Source: an uncultured Phenylobacterium sp. (lineage in GTDB: Bacteria > Pseudomonadota > Alphaproteobacteria > Caulobacterales > Caulobacteraceae). Taken from it: a stretch of 20,181 nt of DNA. Positions 8,042 through 16,365 of the stretch are shown here, piece after piece. Under the pieces are notes generated by a model. It made no database searches. It was not told the origin of the DNA and worked only from the letters and a program-made list of their open reading frames with translations. Numbering within the stretch: position 1 is the stretch's first letter; every line of letters begins with the position of its first letter. Made by a program: the position numbers and the translations under genes. The DNA is taken from assembly GCA_945952175.1 (NCBI GenBank), contig CAMFHW010000010.1, positions 1 through 20,181 on the forward strand. The letters are read 5' to 3'.

Positions 8042-8069
8042 TTTAACGGCGAACGGCGGGACGAAACAA
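8042..8069 (-). promoter_or_regulatory. Weak candidate promoter for argG
   Basis: The minus strand shows TTGTTT (8069-8064), a 16-base spacer and GTTAAA (8047-8042), placed 41 bases before the argG ATG. The -35 half coincides with the T-rich tail of the upstream terminator hairpin. Matches to consensus are partial. Confidence 0.25.
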
Positions 8070-8092
8070 GACCTGTCTTCGTTACAGGTCTT
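8061..8092 (-). terminator. Probable intrinsic terminator of the kup unit
   Basis: Read on the minus strand, a perfect 9-bp inverted repeat (AAGACCTGT at 8092-8084, ACAGGTCTT at 8076-8068, 7-base loop) is followed by TTGTTTCG. The stem begins inside the last codons of the small membrane protein gene and its TAA (8084-8082) straddles the loop edge. The position between the kup unit and argG fits a terminator, though the T-run is short. Confidence 0.5.
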
Positions 8093-8450
8093 TGAGGGCG
8101 CCCTCGGAGGCCAGGACGTCCAGCGCCGCCTTCAGCCATCGCAGGTGGTAGAGCGCCAGGAGGGCGGCGGCCGTGGCCCGCACCCCGAACAGGATCACCG
8201 CCTGCTCCCCGCCGGCCGCGGCGTTGCGGTTCATCGCCACGAGCGCGATCCCGACCACGAAGGCCGCGCCCGGCAGGATCAACAGGCCCGGCATGCGCTT
8301 CAGCCGGATGCCCGGCTCGCCCGAGGCCTTGAAGTTCATCGGCACCAGAGTGTCGGGGCTCATCCGCTGCCAGGCCGTGCGCGTGGCGCCCGCCATGATC
8401 GACAGGGCCAGGATCCACAGCACGTCGCCGGCGATGGCGAAGGGCGACAT
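8082..8450 (-). CDS. Small membrane protein with DUF1648/SdpI-like motif, coupled to kup
   Basis: Protein of 122 residues with three or four hydrophobic segments (about residues 4-22, 50-70 and 80-100). Between the first two lies VPMNFKASGEPGIRLKR, which resembles the PxHFNxxGEPD-type motif of DUF1648 in the SdpI/YhgE-type membrane protein families; this likeness is by eye and partial. The ATG at 8450 shares its A with the kup TGA stop (TGATG on the minus strand), so translation is almost certainly coupled to kup and the two proteins are made together. A hairpin terminator overlaps its end. No function is known. A role in potassium uptake or in kup assembly is a guess from position only. It could equally be an unrelated hitchhiker. 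Confidence 0.75.
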   Translation of the reverse strand: MSPFAIAGDVLWILALSIMAGATRTAWQRMSPDTLVPMNFKASGEPGIRLKRMPGLLILPGAAFVVGIALVAMNRNAAAGGEQAVILFGVRATAAALLALYHLRWLKAALDVLASEGALKDL

Positions 8451-10372
8451 CAGACGGTCACCTGCGTTCCGAGCTCGACCACGCGGCCGGGCGGGATCTT
8501 GAAGAAGTCCGTCGGGTTGGCGGCGTTCTTCATCAGGAAGATGAACAGCTTGTCCTGCCACAGCGGCATGCCCGACTGCGCCGACGGCACCACCGAGCGC
8601 CGCCCGAGGAAGAAGCTGGTGGCCATGATGTCGAACTTCAGGCCGAGCTTGCGGCACAGGCCCAACGCCTTCGGCAGGTTGGGGCTCTCCATGAAGCCGT
8701 AGCTGATGGTCAGCTTCTTGAAGTCGTCGTTGATCGGCTCGATCTTGACCCGATCCTCCTCCTTCACCCGCGGCGTCTCGGCGGTGATCACCGTCAGCAC
8801 GATGTTCTTCTCGTGCAGCACCTTGTTGTGCTTGAGATTGTGCATCAGGGCCACCGGCGCCATGTCCGGGTCCGAGGTCAGGAAGATCGCCGTGCCCGGC
8901 GCCCGGTGCGGCGCCCGCGCCTTGAGGATCTCCGACAGCTCCAGCAGCGGCACGGAATCGCGCCGCGTCTTGTCGGTCAGGATCTGGGCCCCGCGGGTCC
9001 AGGTCCACATCACCAGCACCAGGGCCCCGCCCAGCACCAGCGGCAGCCAGGCGCCCTGCGGGATCTTCAGCAGGTTGGACGAGATGAAGGTCAGGTCCAG
9101 CACCCCGAAGCCCGAGGCCGCCAGCACCGCCTGCCAGGTCGGCCGCTTCCAGGTGTATTTCACGATCACGAAGAACAGCAGGGTGTCGACGAACATCGCC
9201 CCGGTCACCGCGATCCCGTAGGCCGCCGACAGGTTGTGCGAGGTCTGGAAGGTGAACAGCAGGATCAGCACCCCGACCATCAGGAAGGTGTTCACCTGCG
9301 GCACGAAGATCTGGCCCGCCTGGGTCTCGGACGTGCGGCGGATGTCGATCCGCGGGAACAGGCCGAGCTGCACCGCCTGCTGGGTCATGGAGAAGGCGCC
9401 GGTGATCACCGCCTGGCTGGCGATGACCGTGGCCGCCATGCCGAGCACCAGCACCGGCCAGTAGATGGCGTGCGGGATCATCTCGAAGAACGGATTGGTC
9501 CGGGCGTGCGGGTGGGCGAGCACGGTCGCCCCCTGGCCCAGATAGTTCAGCAGCAGGGCCGGCAGGGCCAGGAACAGCCAGGCGGCCCGGATCGGACCCT
9601 TCCCGAAGTGGCCCATGTCCGCATAGAGCGCCTCGGCCCCGGTCACCGCCAGGAACACGCTGCCCAGGATGATGAAGCCCAAGAGGCCGTTATCCAGCAG
9701 GAAGATCACGCCGTAGTGCGGCAGCAGGCCCCGGAAGATCATCGGGTTGCCGGCGATGTGGTAGAGACCGAGCCCCGCCAGCACCAGGAACCAGATCGCC
9801 ATCACGGGTCCGAAGGCCTTGGCCACGCTGGCCGTGCCGCGCGCCTGGACCACGAACAGGGCCACCAGGATCGCGGCCGAGATCGCCACCACCGCCGACT
9901 GGTTCAGCATGCCGCCCAGGCCCGGCGCGTCGCGCACGCCCTCCACCGCCGAGAGCACCGAGACCGCCGGGGTGATGATGCCGTCGCCGTAGAACAGCGC
10001 CGCGCCCACCACGCCCAGGAAGAAGACCGTCGCCGACCGGCGCCCCAGCGAGCGCTGGGCCAGGGCCATGAGCGCGAGCGTGCCGCCCTCGCCCTTGTTG
10101 TCGGCGCGCATCAGGAAGACGACGTACTTGATGGTGACGATCAGGACGAGCGCCCAGGTCACCAGCGAGATGACGCCCAGCACCGACAGGTCGCTCGACA
10201 CCGTGGCCTTGGAGTGGGCCAGGGCCTCGCGCATGGCGTAGAGCGGGCTCGTGCCGATGTCGCCGAACACCACGCCCATGGCGCCGAGCGCCAGGGCCGC
10301 GAAGCTCTCCTTGTTCGGGGAGTGATGCGACTCCTCGGCCGCCACGGGGGCGACGCTGGCCGGATCAGCCAT
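8450..10372 (-). CDS. kup: KUP/HAK-type potassium uptake transporter
   Basis: Protein of 640 residues (E. coli Kup 622). It imports K+ with protons across the inner membrane. After a short charged N-terminus comes the family signature GAMGVVFGDIGTSPLYAMREA (from about residue 31), then about twelve membrane segments to about residue 450, including FLMRADNKGEGGTLALMAL, FYGDGIITPAVSVLSA, GAEALYADMGHFG and SQAVITGAFSMTQQAVQLG. The cytosolic C-terminal region includes FLTSDPDMAPVALMHNLKHNKVLHEKN, SYGFMESPNLPKAL and the typical terminus ELGTQVTV. The start is ATG 10372, with GGAGA eight bases ahead. A perfect GGGAAC-N9-GTTCCC dyad lies in its leader or promoter (10384-10404). It is transcribed away from an Rrf2-type regulator and is followed by a coupled small membrane protein. 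No broken or missing parts are seen. Confidence 0.97.
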   Translation of the reverse strand: MADPASVAPVAAEESHHSPNKESFAALALGAMGVVFGDIGTSPLYAMREALAHSKATVSSDLSVLGVISLVTWALVLIVTIKYVVFLMRADNKGEGGTLALMALAQRSLGRRSATVFFLGVVGAALFYGDGIITPAVSVLSAVEGVRDAPGLGGMLNQSAVVAISAAILVALFVVQARGTASVAKAFGPVMAIWFLVLAGLGLYHIAGNPMIFRGLLPHYGVIFLLDNGLLGFIILGSVFLAVTGAEALYADMGHFGKGPIRAAWLFLALPALLLNYLGQGATVLAHPHARTNPFFEMIPHAIYWPVLVLGMAATVIASQAVITGAFSMTQQAVQLGLFPRIDIRRTSETQAGQIFVPQVNTFLMVGVLILLFTFQTSHNLSAAYGIAVTGAMFVDTLLFFVIVKYTWKRPTWQAVLAASGFGVLDLTFISSNLLKIPQGAWLPLVLGGALVLVMWTWTRGAQILTDKTRRDSVPLLELSEILKARAPHRAPGTAIFLTSDPDMAPVALMHNLKHNKVLHEKNIVLTVITAETPRVKEEDRVKIEPINDDFKKLTISYGFMESPNLPKALGLCRKLGLKFDIMATSFFLGRRSVVPSAQSGMPLWQDKLFIFLMKNAANPTDFFKIPPGRVVELGTQVTV

Positions 10373-10383
10373 CCAATGTCTCC

Positions 10384-10404
10384 GGGAACTGCTTTATCGT
10401 TCCC
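10384..10404. promoter_or_regulatory. Dyad in the kup-Rrf2 divergent intergenic region
   Basis: GGGAAC (10384-10389) and GTTCCC (10399-10404) are perfect inverted repeats with a 9-base spacer, 12 bases upstream of the kup ATG. The spacer on the kup strand is AT-rich (GATAAAGCA). It may be an operator or a 5' leader hairpin of kup. The rest of the 188-base gap shows only weak promoter-like hexamers. Confidence 0.35.
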
Positions 10405-10560
10405 TTGGGCGGCCCGATGCCGTCAAGAGCGCGGCGCGATACACCCTTTCCAGACGCGGTTCAATCGCAGCTTAACCGCGACGTTCGGTCGCTCGGTACG
10501 GTGCGGCGCCTCTGCTTTGACCATTGAACGCTGCGCCAGGACGCCTAGTTTCTTGAACCC

Positions 10561-10992
10561 ATGGCCGACAGCCAGAAATTCGCCGTGGCGGCGCACGCGC
10601 TCGCCTATCTCGCCCACAGGGAGGCGATGACGCCGGAGGCCGCCGTCTCCAGCGTGGAATTGGCTGCGTCCATCGCCACCCATCCGGTGGTCATCCGCCG
10701 GGTGACCGGCATGCTGGCCCAGGCGGGACTGGTGGCCACCCGGGCCGGCGCCCGCGGCGGCGCCTGGCTCACCCGGCCCGCCGACGCGATCTCGCTGGAC
10801 GAGGTGCTGCGCGCCGTCGACGGCGGCCCGCACATCGGCGTCACCCCCCTGGGCGCCACCGGCTGCCCGGTGGGCCAGAAGATCCCGAGCGCGGTCTGCT
10901 CGGTGATCCGCGCGGCCGACGCCGCCGCGGCCCAGCGCCTGTCCACCATCACCGTCGCCGACCTGCTCTCCAGCGGCGCGCCCGTTTCCTGA
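10561..10992 (+). CDS. Rrf2-family transcriptional regulator
   Basis: Protein of 143 residues, normal for Rrf2 (130-160). The N-terminal winged helix is recognisable: KFAVAAHALAYLAHR, SVELAASIATHPVVIRRV (recognition helix region, about residues 32-48), then LAQAGLVATRAGARGGAWLTR, the Rrf2 wing with its RGxxGG signature. Then come ISLDEVLRAVDG and GCPVGQKIPSAVCSV. It has only two cysteines, C102 and C113, not the three-cysteine Fe-S ligand set of IscR/NsrR, so an IscR-like cluster looks unlikely; redox sensing by thiols, as in YwnA/CymR-type members, is possible. Start ATG 10561 has no ribosome-binding site, so the message may be leaderless, with TAGTTT at 10546-10551 as a -10. It is divergent from kup and upstream of the Nfu gene; targets are unknown. 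Confidence 0.88.
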   Translation: MADSQKFAVAAHALAYLAHREAMTPEAAVSSVELAASIATHPVVIRRVTGMLAQAGLVATRAGARGGAWLTRPADAISLDEVLRAVDGGPHIGVTPLGATGCPVGQKIPSAVCSVIRAADAAAAQRLSTITVADLLSSGAPVS

Positions 10993-11042
10993 GCCCTTTT
11001 CCGGAGCTTGCGCCTGAGGGCGCCAGAGGCCACATCAGCCCT

Positions 11043-11618
11043 ATGTTCATCCAGACCGAAGCCACCCCGAACCCCGAGGTCCTGAAGTTCATCCCCGGCC
11101 GTGAGGTCCTGGGGGAGGGCACGCGCGACTTCCGCTCGGCCGACGAGGCCGCCGTCTCGGCCCTGGCCGCCGAGCTGTTCGAGATCGATGGCGTCACCCG
11201 CGTCTTCTTCGGCCCGGACTTCGTCACCGTCGGCAAGGACGTCCACCATGAGTGGCCGCACCTCAAGGCCCCGGTCCTGGCGGCGATCATGGACCACTTC
11301 ACGTCCGGCCGGCCGCTGTTCGAGGCCGACACGATCGAGGCCACCGGCCATGACGACGAGATCGTCTACGAGGGCGAGACCGCCCAGGTGGTCGCCGAGA
11401 TCAAGGACCTGCTCGACACCCGCATCCGCCCGGCCGTGGCCCAGGACGGCGGCGACATCCTGTTCAACCGCTTCGAACCCGACACCGGCGTCGTCTGGCT
11501 GCACATGCGCGGCGCCTGCTCCGGCTGTCCGTCCTCCTCCGCCACCCTGAAGGCCGGCGTCGAGAACATGCTCAAGCACTACGTCCCCGAAGTCACCCGG
11601 GTCGAGCAGACGCTTTAG
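11043..11618 (+). CDS. NfuA/NifU-type iron-sulfur cluster carrier protein
   Basis: Protein of 191 residues. The N-terminal Nfu_N domain (residues 1-90) opens with MFIQTEATPNPEVLKFIPG and has FFGPDFVTVGK. The C-terminal NifU-like domain (about 110-185) has LLDTRIRPAVAQDGGDI and the cluster-binding CSGC motif, C159 and C162. This two-domain form (without the IscU-like domain) is the common alphaproteobacterial and mitochondrial NFU1 layout. It binds a 4Fe-4S cluster at a dimer interface and hands it to target enzymes in the cytoplasm. E. coli NfuA is reported to interact with MiaB, whose gene lies 2 kb downstream here. The gene lies 50 bases after the Rrf2 regulator on the same strand; a shared message is possible. 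The ribosome-binding site is poor. Confidence 0.95.
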   Translation: MFIQTEATPNPEVLKFIPGREVLGEGTRDFRSADEAAVSALAAELFEIDGVTRVFFGPDFVTVGKDVHHEWPHLKAPVLAAIMDHFTSGRPLFEADTIEATGHDDEIVYEGETAQVVAEIKDLLDTRIRPAVAQDGGDILFNRFEPDTGVVWLHMRGACSGCPSSSATLKAGVENMLKHYVPEVTRVEQTL

Positions 11619-11642
11619 GAGCAGCAAGTTGCGGCCCACTTG

Positions 11643-11779
11643 CCCTCTCCCCCCGCGGGAGAGGGTGGCCCCGCGGAGCGGGGTCGGGTGAGGGGCCGCG
11701 CAGGACTCTCAGGATAGGCTGTAGCCCCCTCATCCGGCCTGCCTTCGCAGGCCACCTTCTCCCGCGAGGGGAGAAGGGA
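11643..11779. repeat. Long palindromic intergenic repeat, copy 2
   Basis: This occupies most of the 224-base gap between the Nfu gene and tsaB. The left arm 11643-11694 pairs imperfectly with the right arm 11725-11778. Arms hold sub-hairpins such as CCCTCTCCC/GGGAGAGGG (11643-11665), CCCCG/CGGGG (11670-11683) and CTTCTCCC/GGGGAGAAG (11756-11776). Bases 11750-11780 equal 3394-3424 of copy 1 exactly, while the left arms and the centre have drifted. The remaining bases before tsaB (11781-11842) show nothing clear. Confidence 0.8.
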
Positions 11780-11842
11780 ACGAGGCGGGCGCAACCTTCC
11801 TACTCGCCCTGATCGATATTCATCGGCTATGGCCTGCCGCAG

Positions 11843-12505
11843 ATGATCACGCTCGCCCTCGACACCTGCCTCGCCGCCTGCTCCGCCGCCGTACTCGACG
11901 GCGAACATGTGCTGGCGCGGCGCGTCGAGCCGATGACGCGCGGTCATCAGGAGCGCTTGGCGCCCCTCGTGGCGGAAGTCATGGCGGAAGCCGGCCTCGC
12001 CTTCGACCGCCTCGACCGCGTCGGTGTCACCGTCGGGCCCGGCTCCTTCACCGGCCTGCGGGTCGGCCTCGCCTTCGCCAAGGGGCTGGGCCAGGCCCTG
12101 TCGATCCCGGTGATCGGGGTCGGTGTGCTGGAAGCCCTGGCCGAGCCGCTCTCGACAGACCCCGCCACCGTCTTCGCCGTGCTCGAGGCCAAGCGCGGCC
12201 AGGTCTATCTCCAGGCCTTCCAGGGCGGAGCGGCCCTGATGGCCCCCGACGCGCTCGCCGTCGAGACCGCCGCCGCGCGGCTGATCGAGCTGGCCGGCCC
12301 TGGCCCGGCGGTGGTGATCGGGACCGGAGCAGCCCACCTCGTCGAGACCCTGCCCACCGCCCGGATCATGGCCGCCGACCACGCCGAGCCCGAGGCCGTC
12401 GCCCGCCTCGCCGCCGCCAAGGCCCCCGTGCCGCCGCGGCCCCTCTATCTGCGCGCGCCTGACGCCAAGCTGCCGGGCGGCCGCGACCTGCCGACCGCGC
12501 CGTGA
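11843..12505 (+). CDS. tsaB: tRNA t6A37 threonylcarbamoyladenosine biosynthesis protein TsaB
   Basis: Protein of 220 residues (E. coli TsaB 231). It is the non-catalytic ASKHA-fold partner of TsaD in the TsaBDE complex, which moves threonylcarbamoyl to A37 of tRNAs reading ANN codons. The start MITLALDTCLAACSAAVLDG shows the first phosphate-type loop. The hallmark GVTVGPGSFTGLRVGLAFAKGL lies at about residues 60-82, followed by IPVIGVGVLEALA and AVLEAKRGQVYLQAF. The C-terminal third is variable and ends in PRPLYLRAPDAKLPGG, a common end in alphaproteobacteria. ATG 11843 is the start, as the ATG at 11829 meets a stop within a few codons. Its TGA overlaps the GTG of rimI (GTGA, 12502-12505), so the two are translationally coupled. 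Confidence 0.95.
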   Translation: MITLALDTCLAACSAAVLDGEHVLARRVEPMTRGHQERLAPLVAEVMAEAGLAFDRLDRVGVTVGPGSFTGLRVGLAFAKGLGQALSIPVIGVGVLEALAEPLSTDPATVFAVLEAKRGQVYLQAFQGGAALMAPDALAVETAAARLIELAGPGPAVVIGTGAAHLVETLPTARIMAADHAEPEAVARLAAAKAPVPPRPLYLRAPDAKLPGGRDLPTAP

Positions 12506-12972
12506 ACCTGCGCCCCGCCGTCGAGGCCGACCTCGAGGCCCTGGCCCGGGTGCACCGCGCCGCCTTCGAGCCCGGCTGGGACGCCGAGGAGATCGCCGAT
12601 CTCGGCTCCGGCCCCGGCGCCTTCGCCCTGATCGTCGAGGCCGACGGGCCGATCGGCATGATCCTCTGCCGCGCCATCGCCGGCGAGGCCGAGATCCTCA
12701 CCCTGGCCGTCGATCCGGCCGCCCGCCGCGGCGGCGTCGGCGCGGCTCTGGTCGAGGCGGCCGCGGGCCTGGCGCGGGCCGCCGGGGCCGGCGAGATGTT
12801 CCTGGAGGTCGGGCTCGACAATCCGGGCGCCATCGCCCTCTACGAGCGCGCCGGCTTCGTCCGGGCGGGCCTGCGCAAGGCCTATTACGAGCGGGCGGGC
12901 GGCGCCCGCGTCGACGCCCTGGTCATGCGCCGTGACCTTAACACGGAAGGCGAGTCCCCCTATTCTAGCTGA
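12502..12972 (+). CDS. rimI: GNAT N-acetyltransferase, RimI (ribosomal protein S18 alanine acetyltransferase) type
   Basis: Protein of 156 residues from GTG 12502, overlapping the tsaB stop. One GNAT domain: MNLRPAVEADLEALARVHRAAF at the N-terminus, central strands with ILTLAVDPAARRGGVGAALV (acetyl-CoA binding motif A, R-R-G-G-V-G), then FLEVGLDNPGAIALYERAGF (motif B with the conserved N and Y) and GLRKAYYER, which is typical of RimI. RimI acetylates the N-terminal alanine of ribosomal protein S18 in E. coli. The tsaB-rimI pairing is widespread, which supports the call over a generic acetyltransferase. The last codons carry a likely promoter for fur (12938-12966). Confidence 0.9.
   Translation: MNLRPAVEADLEALARVHRAAFEPGWDAEEIADLGSGPGAFALIVEADGPIGMILCRAIAGEAEILTLAVDPAARRGGVGAALVEAAAGLARAAGAGEMFLEVGLDNPGAIALYERAGFVRAGLRKAYYERAGGARVDALVMRRDLNTEGESPYSS
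12938..12966 (+). promoter_or_regulatory. Candidate sigma70-type promoter for fur
   Basis: TTAACA (12938-12943) and TATTCT (12961-12966) are separated by exactly 17 bases, placing the start of transcription near 12973, right after the rimI stop and about 20 bases before the fur GTG. A short dyad CCGTG/CACGG (12930-12946) overlaps the -35 box. This would let fur be expressed apart from tsaB-rimI. Confidence 0.45.
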
Positions 12973-12993
12973 GGACCCAAACCAGGAGCCCCC

Positions 12994-13401
12994 GTGGACC
13001 GCATCGAGAACCTCTGCATCGAAAAGGGCATGCGCATGACCGAGCAGCGCCGGGTGATCGCCCGCGTGCTTTCCGGCGCCCATGACCATCCCGATGTCGA
13101 AGAACTCTACCGTCGCAGCCACGCGGTCGACCCGCACATCTCGATCGCCACCGTCTACCGGACCGTGCGCCTGTTCGAGGAGGCCGGCATCGTCGCCCGC
13201 CACGATTTCCGCGATGGCCGCTCGCGCTACGAGGAGGCCACCGAGGTCCACCACGACCACTTGATCGACCTCAAGTCCGGCAAGGTGGTCGAGTTCGTCG
13301 ACGACGAGATCGAGGCCTTGCAGGAGGCCATCGCCCGCAAGCTCGGCTACAGGCTCGTCGACCATCGCCTGGAACTCTACGGCGTCCCGCTGGAGGAGTA
13401 G
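12994..13401 (+). CDS. fur: Fur-family ferric uptake regulator, alphaproteobacterial type
   Basis: Protein of 135 residues. Start GTG 12994 with AGGAG at 12984-12988, five bases ahead. The winged-helix DNA-binding part is at residues 1-80 (GMRMTEQRRVIARVL, then HISIATVYRTVRLFEEAGI). The dimerisation part has the metal-site motif HHDHLIDLKSGKVVEF (H86, H87, H89), E100 and H124. The two cysteines that E. coli Fur uses for structural zinc (CxxC after HHDHLI) are replaced by D92 and S95; the only cysteine is C8. This is usual in alphaproteobacterial Fur/Mur proteins, some of which respond to Mn rather than Fe, so the metal cannot be told from sequence. In Caulobacter the orthologue represses iron uptake with Fe2+. 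Confidence 0.93.
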   Translation: MDRIENLCIEKGMRMTEQRRVIARVLSGAHDHPDVEELYRRSHAVDPHISIATVYRTVRLFEEAGIVARHDFRDGRSRYEEATEVHHDHLIDLKSGKVVEFVDDEIEALQEAIARKLGYRLVDHRLELYGVPLEE

Positions 13402-13430
13402 CTCGGCTCCGAGGCCGACATTCGATTCAA

Positions 13431-13538
13431 GACGTCATGGCCGGGCTTGTCCCGGCCACCCATGATCTCCGCGAACCCGGAAAGACCCGTGCGTATGGGT
13501 CCCCGGCATTCCGCTTCGCTCCAGCCGGGGATGACGGT
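13431..13538. repeat. Second-family palindromic intergenic repeat before miaB
   Basis: This sits in the 191-base gap between fur and miaB. The outer ends are near inverted repeats (ACGTCATGGCCGGGC at 13432-13446 against GCCGGGGATGACG at 13524-13536). Inside are GGCCGGG/CCCGGCC (13439-13457) and CCCCGG/CCGGGG (13501-13530). The CGTCAT..CCGGG style is a dispersed palindrome common in alphaproteobacterial genomes; it differs from the two CTTCTCCC-type elements. An in-frame reading through it gives MAGLVPATH, a peptide typical of mis-annotated gene starts in such repeats. No clear miaB promoter is seen in the rest of the gap. Confidence 0.75.
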
Positions 13539-13592
13539 CGGATTGGAGCGGGATGCTTGCACCCATCCATCCACAGCCCCATAAACCCGGCC

Positions 13593-14938
<1,346 letters not shown>

Positions 14939-14942
<4 letters not shown>

Positions 14943-15892
14943 GCAAGGGCCCCGAATTCATTCCGCTGTCGGACGAGGCCGCCCGCGCGGTCGCCGGGAC
15001 GGCCAGCCGCCACGCCGCCCTGATCGAGGACGCGCTCGACGTCCTGGTCGAGACCCCCGGCGGCGGGGTGTCGCTGAAGGGCGACGCCAAGGCGCGCAAC
15101 GCCGCCAAGCGCGTGGTCGAGACCCTCGCCGCCCGCGCCGACCAGGGGCTGGAGGTCACCGAGGCCGATGTCCGCGTCGCCATCGGCCAGGCCCGCGTGG
15201 GCCGCGGCGCCGCCCCCGGCGGCCTGCCGACCGGCCGCCGCGGCCAAGTCGCGCCCAAGACCGCCGCCCAGGCCCGCTATCTGGAGGCGCTCGCCCAGTG
15301 CGAGCTGGTCTTCGGCCTGGGCCCCGCCGGCACCGGCAAGACCTTCCTGGCCGTGGCGCACGGCGCGGGCCTGCTGCTGCGCGGCGAGGTCGACCGGCTG
15401 ATCGTCTCGCGCCCGGCCGTCGAGGCCGGCGAGCGTCTCGGCTTCCTGCCCGGCGACCTCTCCGAGAAGGTCGATCCCTACATGGCGCCCGTCTGGGAGG
15501 CCCTGACCGACATCCTGGGCGCCGACCAGTTCCGCCGCCGGCGCGAGAAGGGCGAGATCGAGCTCGCCCCCATCGCCTTCATGCGCGGCCGCACGCTCAG
15601 CCACGCCTATGTCATCGTCGACGAGGCGCAGAACTGCTCGCGCCTGCAGATGAAGATGGTCCTGACCCGGATCGGCGAGGGGGCCCGCATGGTGGTGACC
15701 GGCGACCCCAGCCAGGTCGACCTGCCCCGGCCCGAGGATTCCGGCCTCGCCCACGCGGTGAGCCTGCTGGACGGCGTGAAGGGCGTGGCGATCAGCCGGT
15801 TTTCCGCCGAGGACGTGGTGCGCCACCCGCTGGTGGAGCGTATCGTGCGCGCCTACGAGGCCGACAGCGCCAAGCGCGGACGACCGGGTTGA
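14939..15892 (+). CDS. phoH: PhoH-family ATPase
   Basis: Protein of 317 residues from GTG 14939, overlapping the miaB stop by four bases. A KH-like N-terminal region (about 15-90) precedes the RecA-like ATPase core: KTAAQARYLEAL, Walker A GPAGTGKT (128-135, lysine K134), SRPAVEAGERLGFLPGDLSEKVDPYMAPVW, and Walker B VIVDEAQN (D228-E229), then MVLTRIGEGARMVVTGDPSQVDL and a final arginine-rich helix. This is the PhoH-like (YbeZ) group that travels with YbeY and is thought to act in rRNA/ribosome maturation or RNA metabolism; its exact activity is unsettled. Its TGA overlaps the ybeY TTG (TTGA, 15889-15892), matching the known ybeZ-ybeY pairing. Confidence 0.95.
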
Positions 15893-16365
15893 ACGAGATC
15901 GACATCGAGGTCGAGGACGACCATTGGACCGGCGTCCTGCCGCAGGCCGAGGCGCTGGTCCGCGCCGCCGCCCAGTCCGCTCTCGACCGGGTGGAGTTCG
16001 AAGGCGGCGTCGCCCTGCTGCTCACCGACGACGAGGCGGTCCGCGACCTCAACGCCCGCTTCCGCGCCCAGGACAAGCCGACCAACGTGCTGTCCTTCCC
16101 CTCGCGCCTGAACCCCGAGACCCATCTGGGCGACGTGGCACTCGCCTTCGGGGTCTGCGCGCGGGAGGCCGAGGCCCAGGGCAAGACCCTGGCGCATCAT
16201 CTGCAACACCTCGTGGCGCATGGGGTCCTGCATCTTGTAGGCTACGACCACGAGACCGACGCCGAGGCCGCCGAGATGGAAGGGCTGGAGCGGGAGGTGC
16301 TGGCCGCGCTCGGGGTCCCCGACCCCTATGCGGCCGAACGGGGAGACGATGGCGAACAGCGATGA
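15889..16365 (+). CDS. ybeY: Endoribonuclease YbeY (rRNA maturation factor)
   Basis: Protein of 158 residues (E. coli 155). The start is TTG 15889 (MNEIDIEVEDDHW), the only start consistent with family length; it overlaps the phoH stop. The zinc site HGVLHLVGYDH is complete: H111, H115 and H121, the H3xH5xH motif. Upstream conserved pieces are ALLLTDDEAVRDLNARFR, DKPTNVLSFP and LGDVALAF. YbeY is a single-strand endoribonuclease needed for 16S rRNA 3' maturation and late 70S ribosome quality control. The C-terminal end overlaps the start of the corC-like gene by about 17 bases, continuing the string of coupled genes. The TTG start suggests low or coupling-dependent translation. Confidence 0.95.
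   Translation: MNEIDIEVEDDHWTGVLPQAEALVRAAAQSALDRVEFEGGVALLLTDDEAVRDLNARFRAQDKPTNVLSFPSRLNPETHLGDVALAFGVCAREAEAQGKTLAHHLQHLVAHGVLHLVGYDHETDAEAAEMEGLEREVLAALGVPDPYAAERGDDGEQR

Noticed and set aside
8002..8418. 139-codon N-terminal extension of ArgG
   Set aside because: It overlaps the small membrane protein gene in another frame, passes the terminator hairpin and has no homology-like features; ArgG has its normal length from 8001.
10456..10479. GCGGTT/AACCGC dyad in the kup-Rrf2 gap
   Set aside because: It has a twelve-base spacer and no overlap with a promoter; it is less convincing than the dyad at 10384-10404.
10561..10992. Rrf2 protein as IscR
   Set aside because: It lacks the three-cysteine cluster motif and there is no iscS/sufB operon beside it.
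13403..13418. TCGGC/GCCGA hairpin right after fur as a terminator
   Set aside because: It has only five base pairs and no T-run; such stems arise by chance in this composition.
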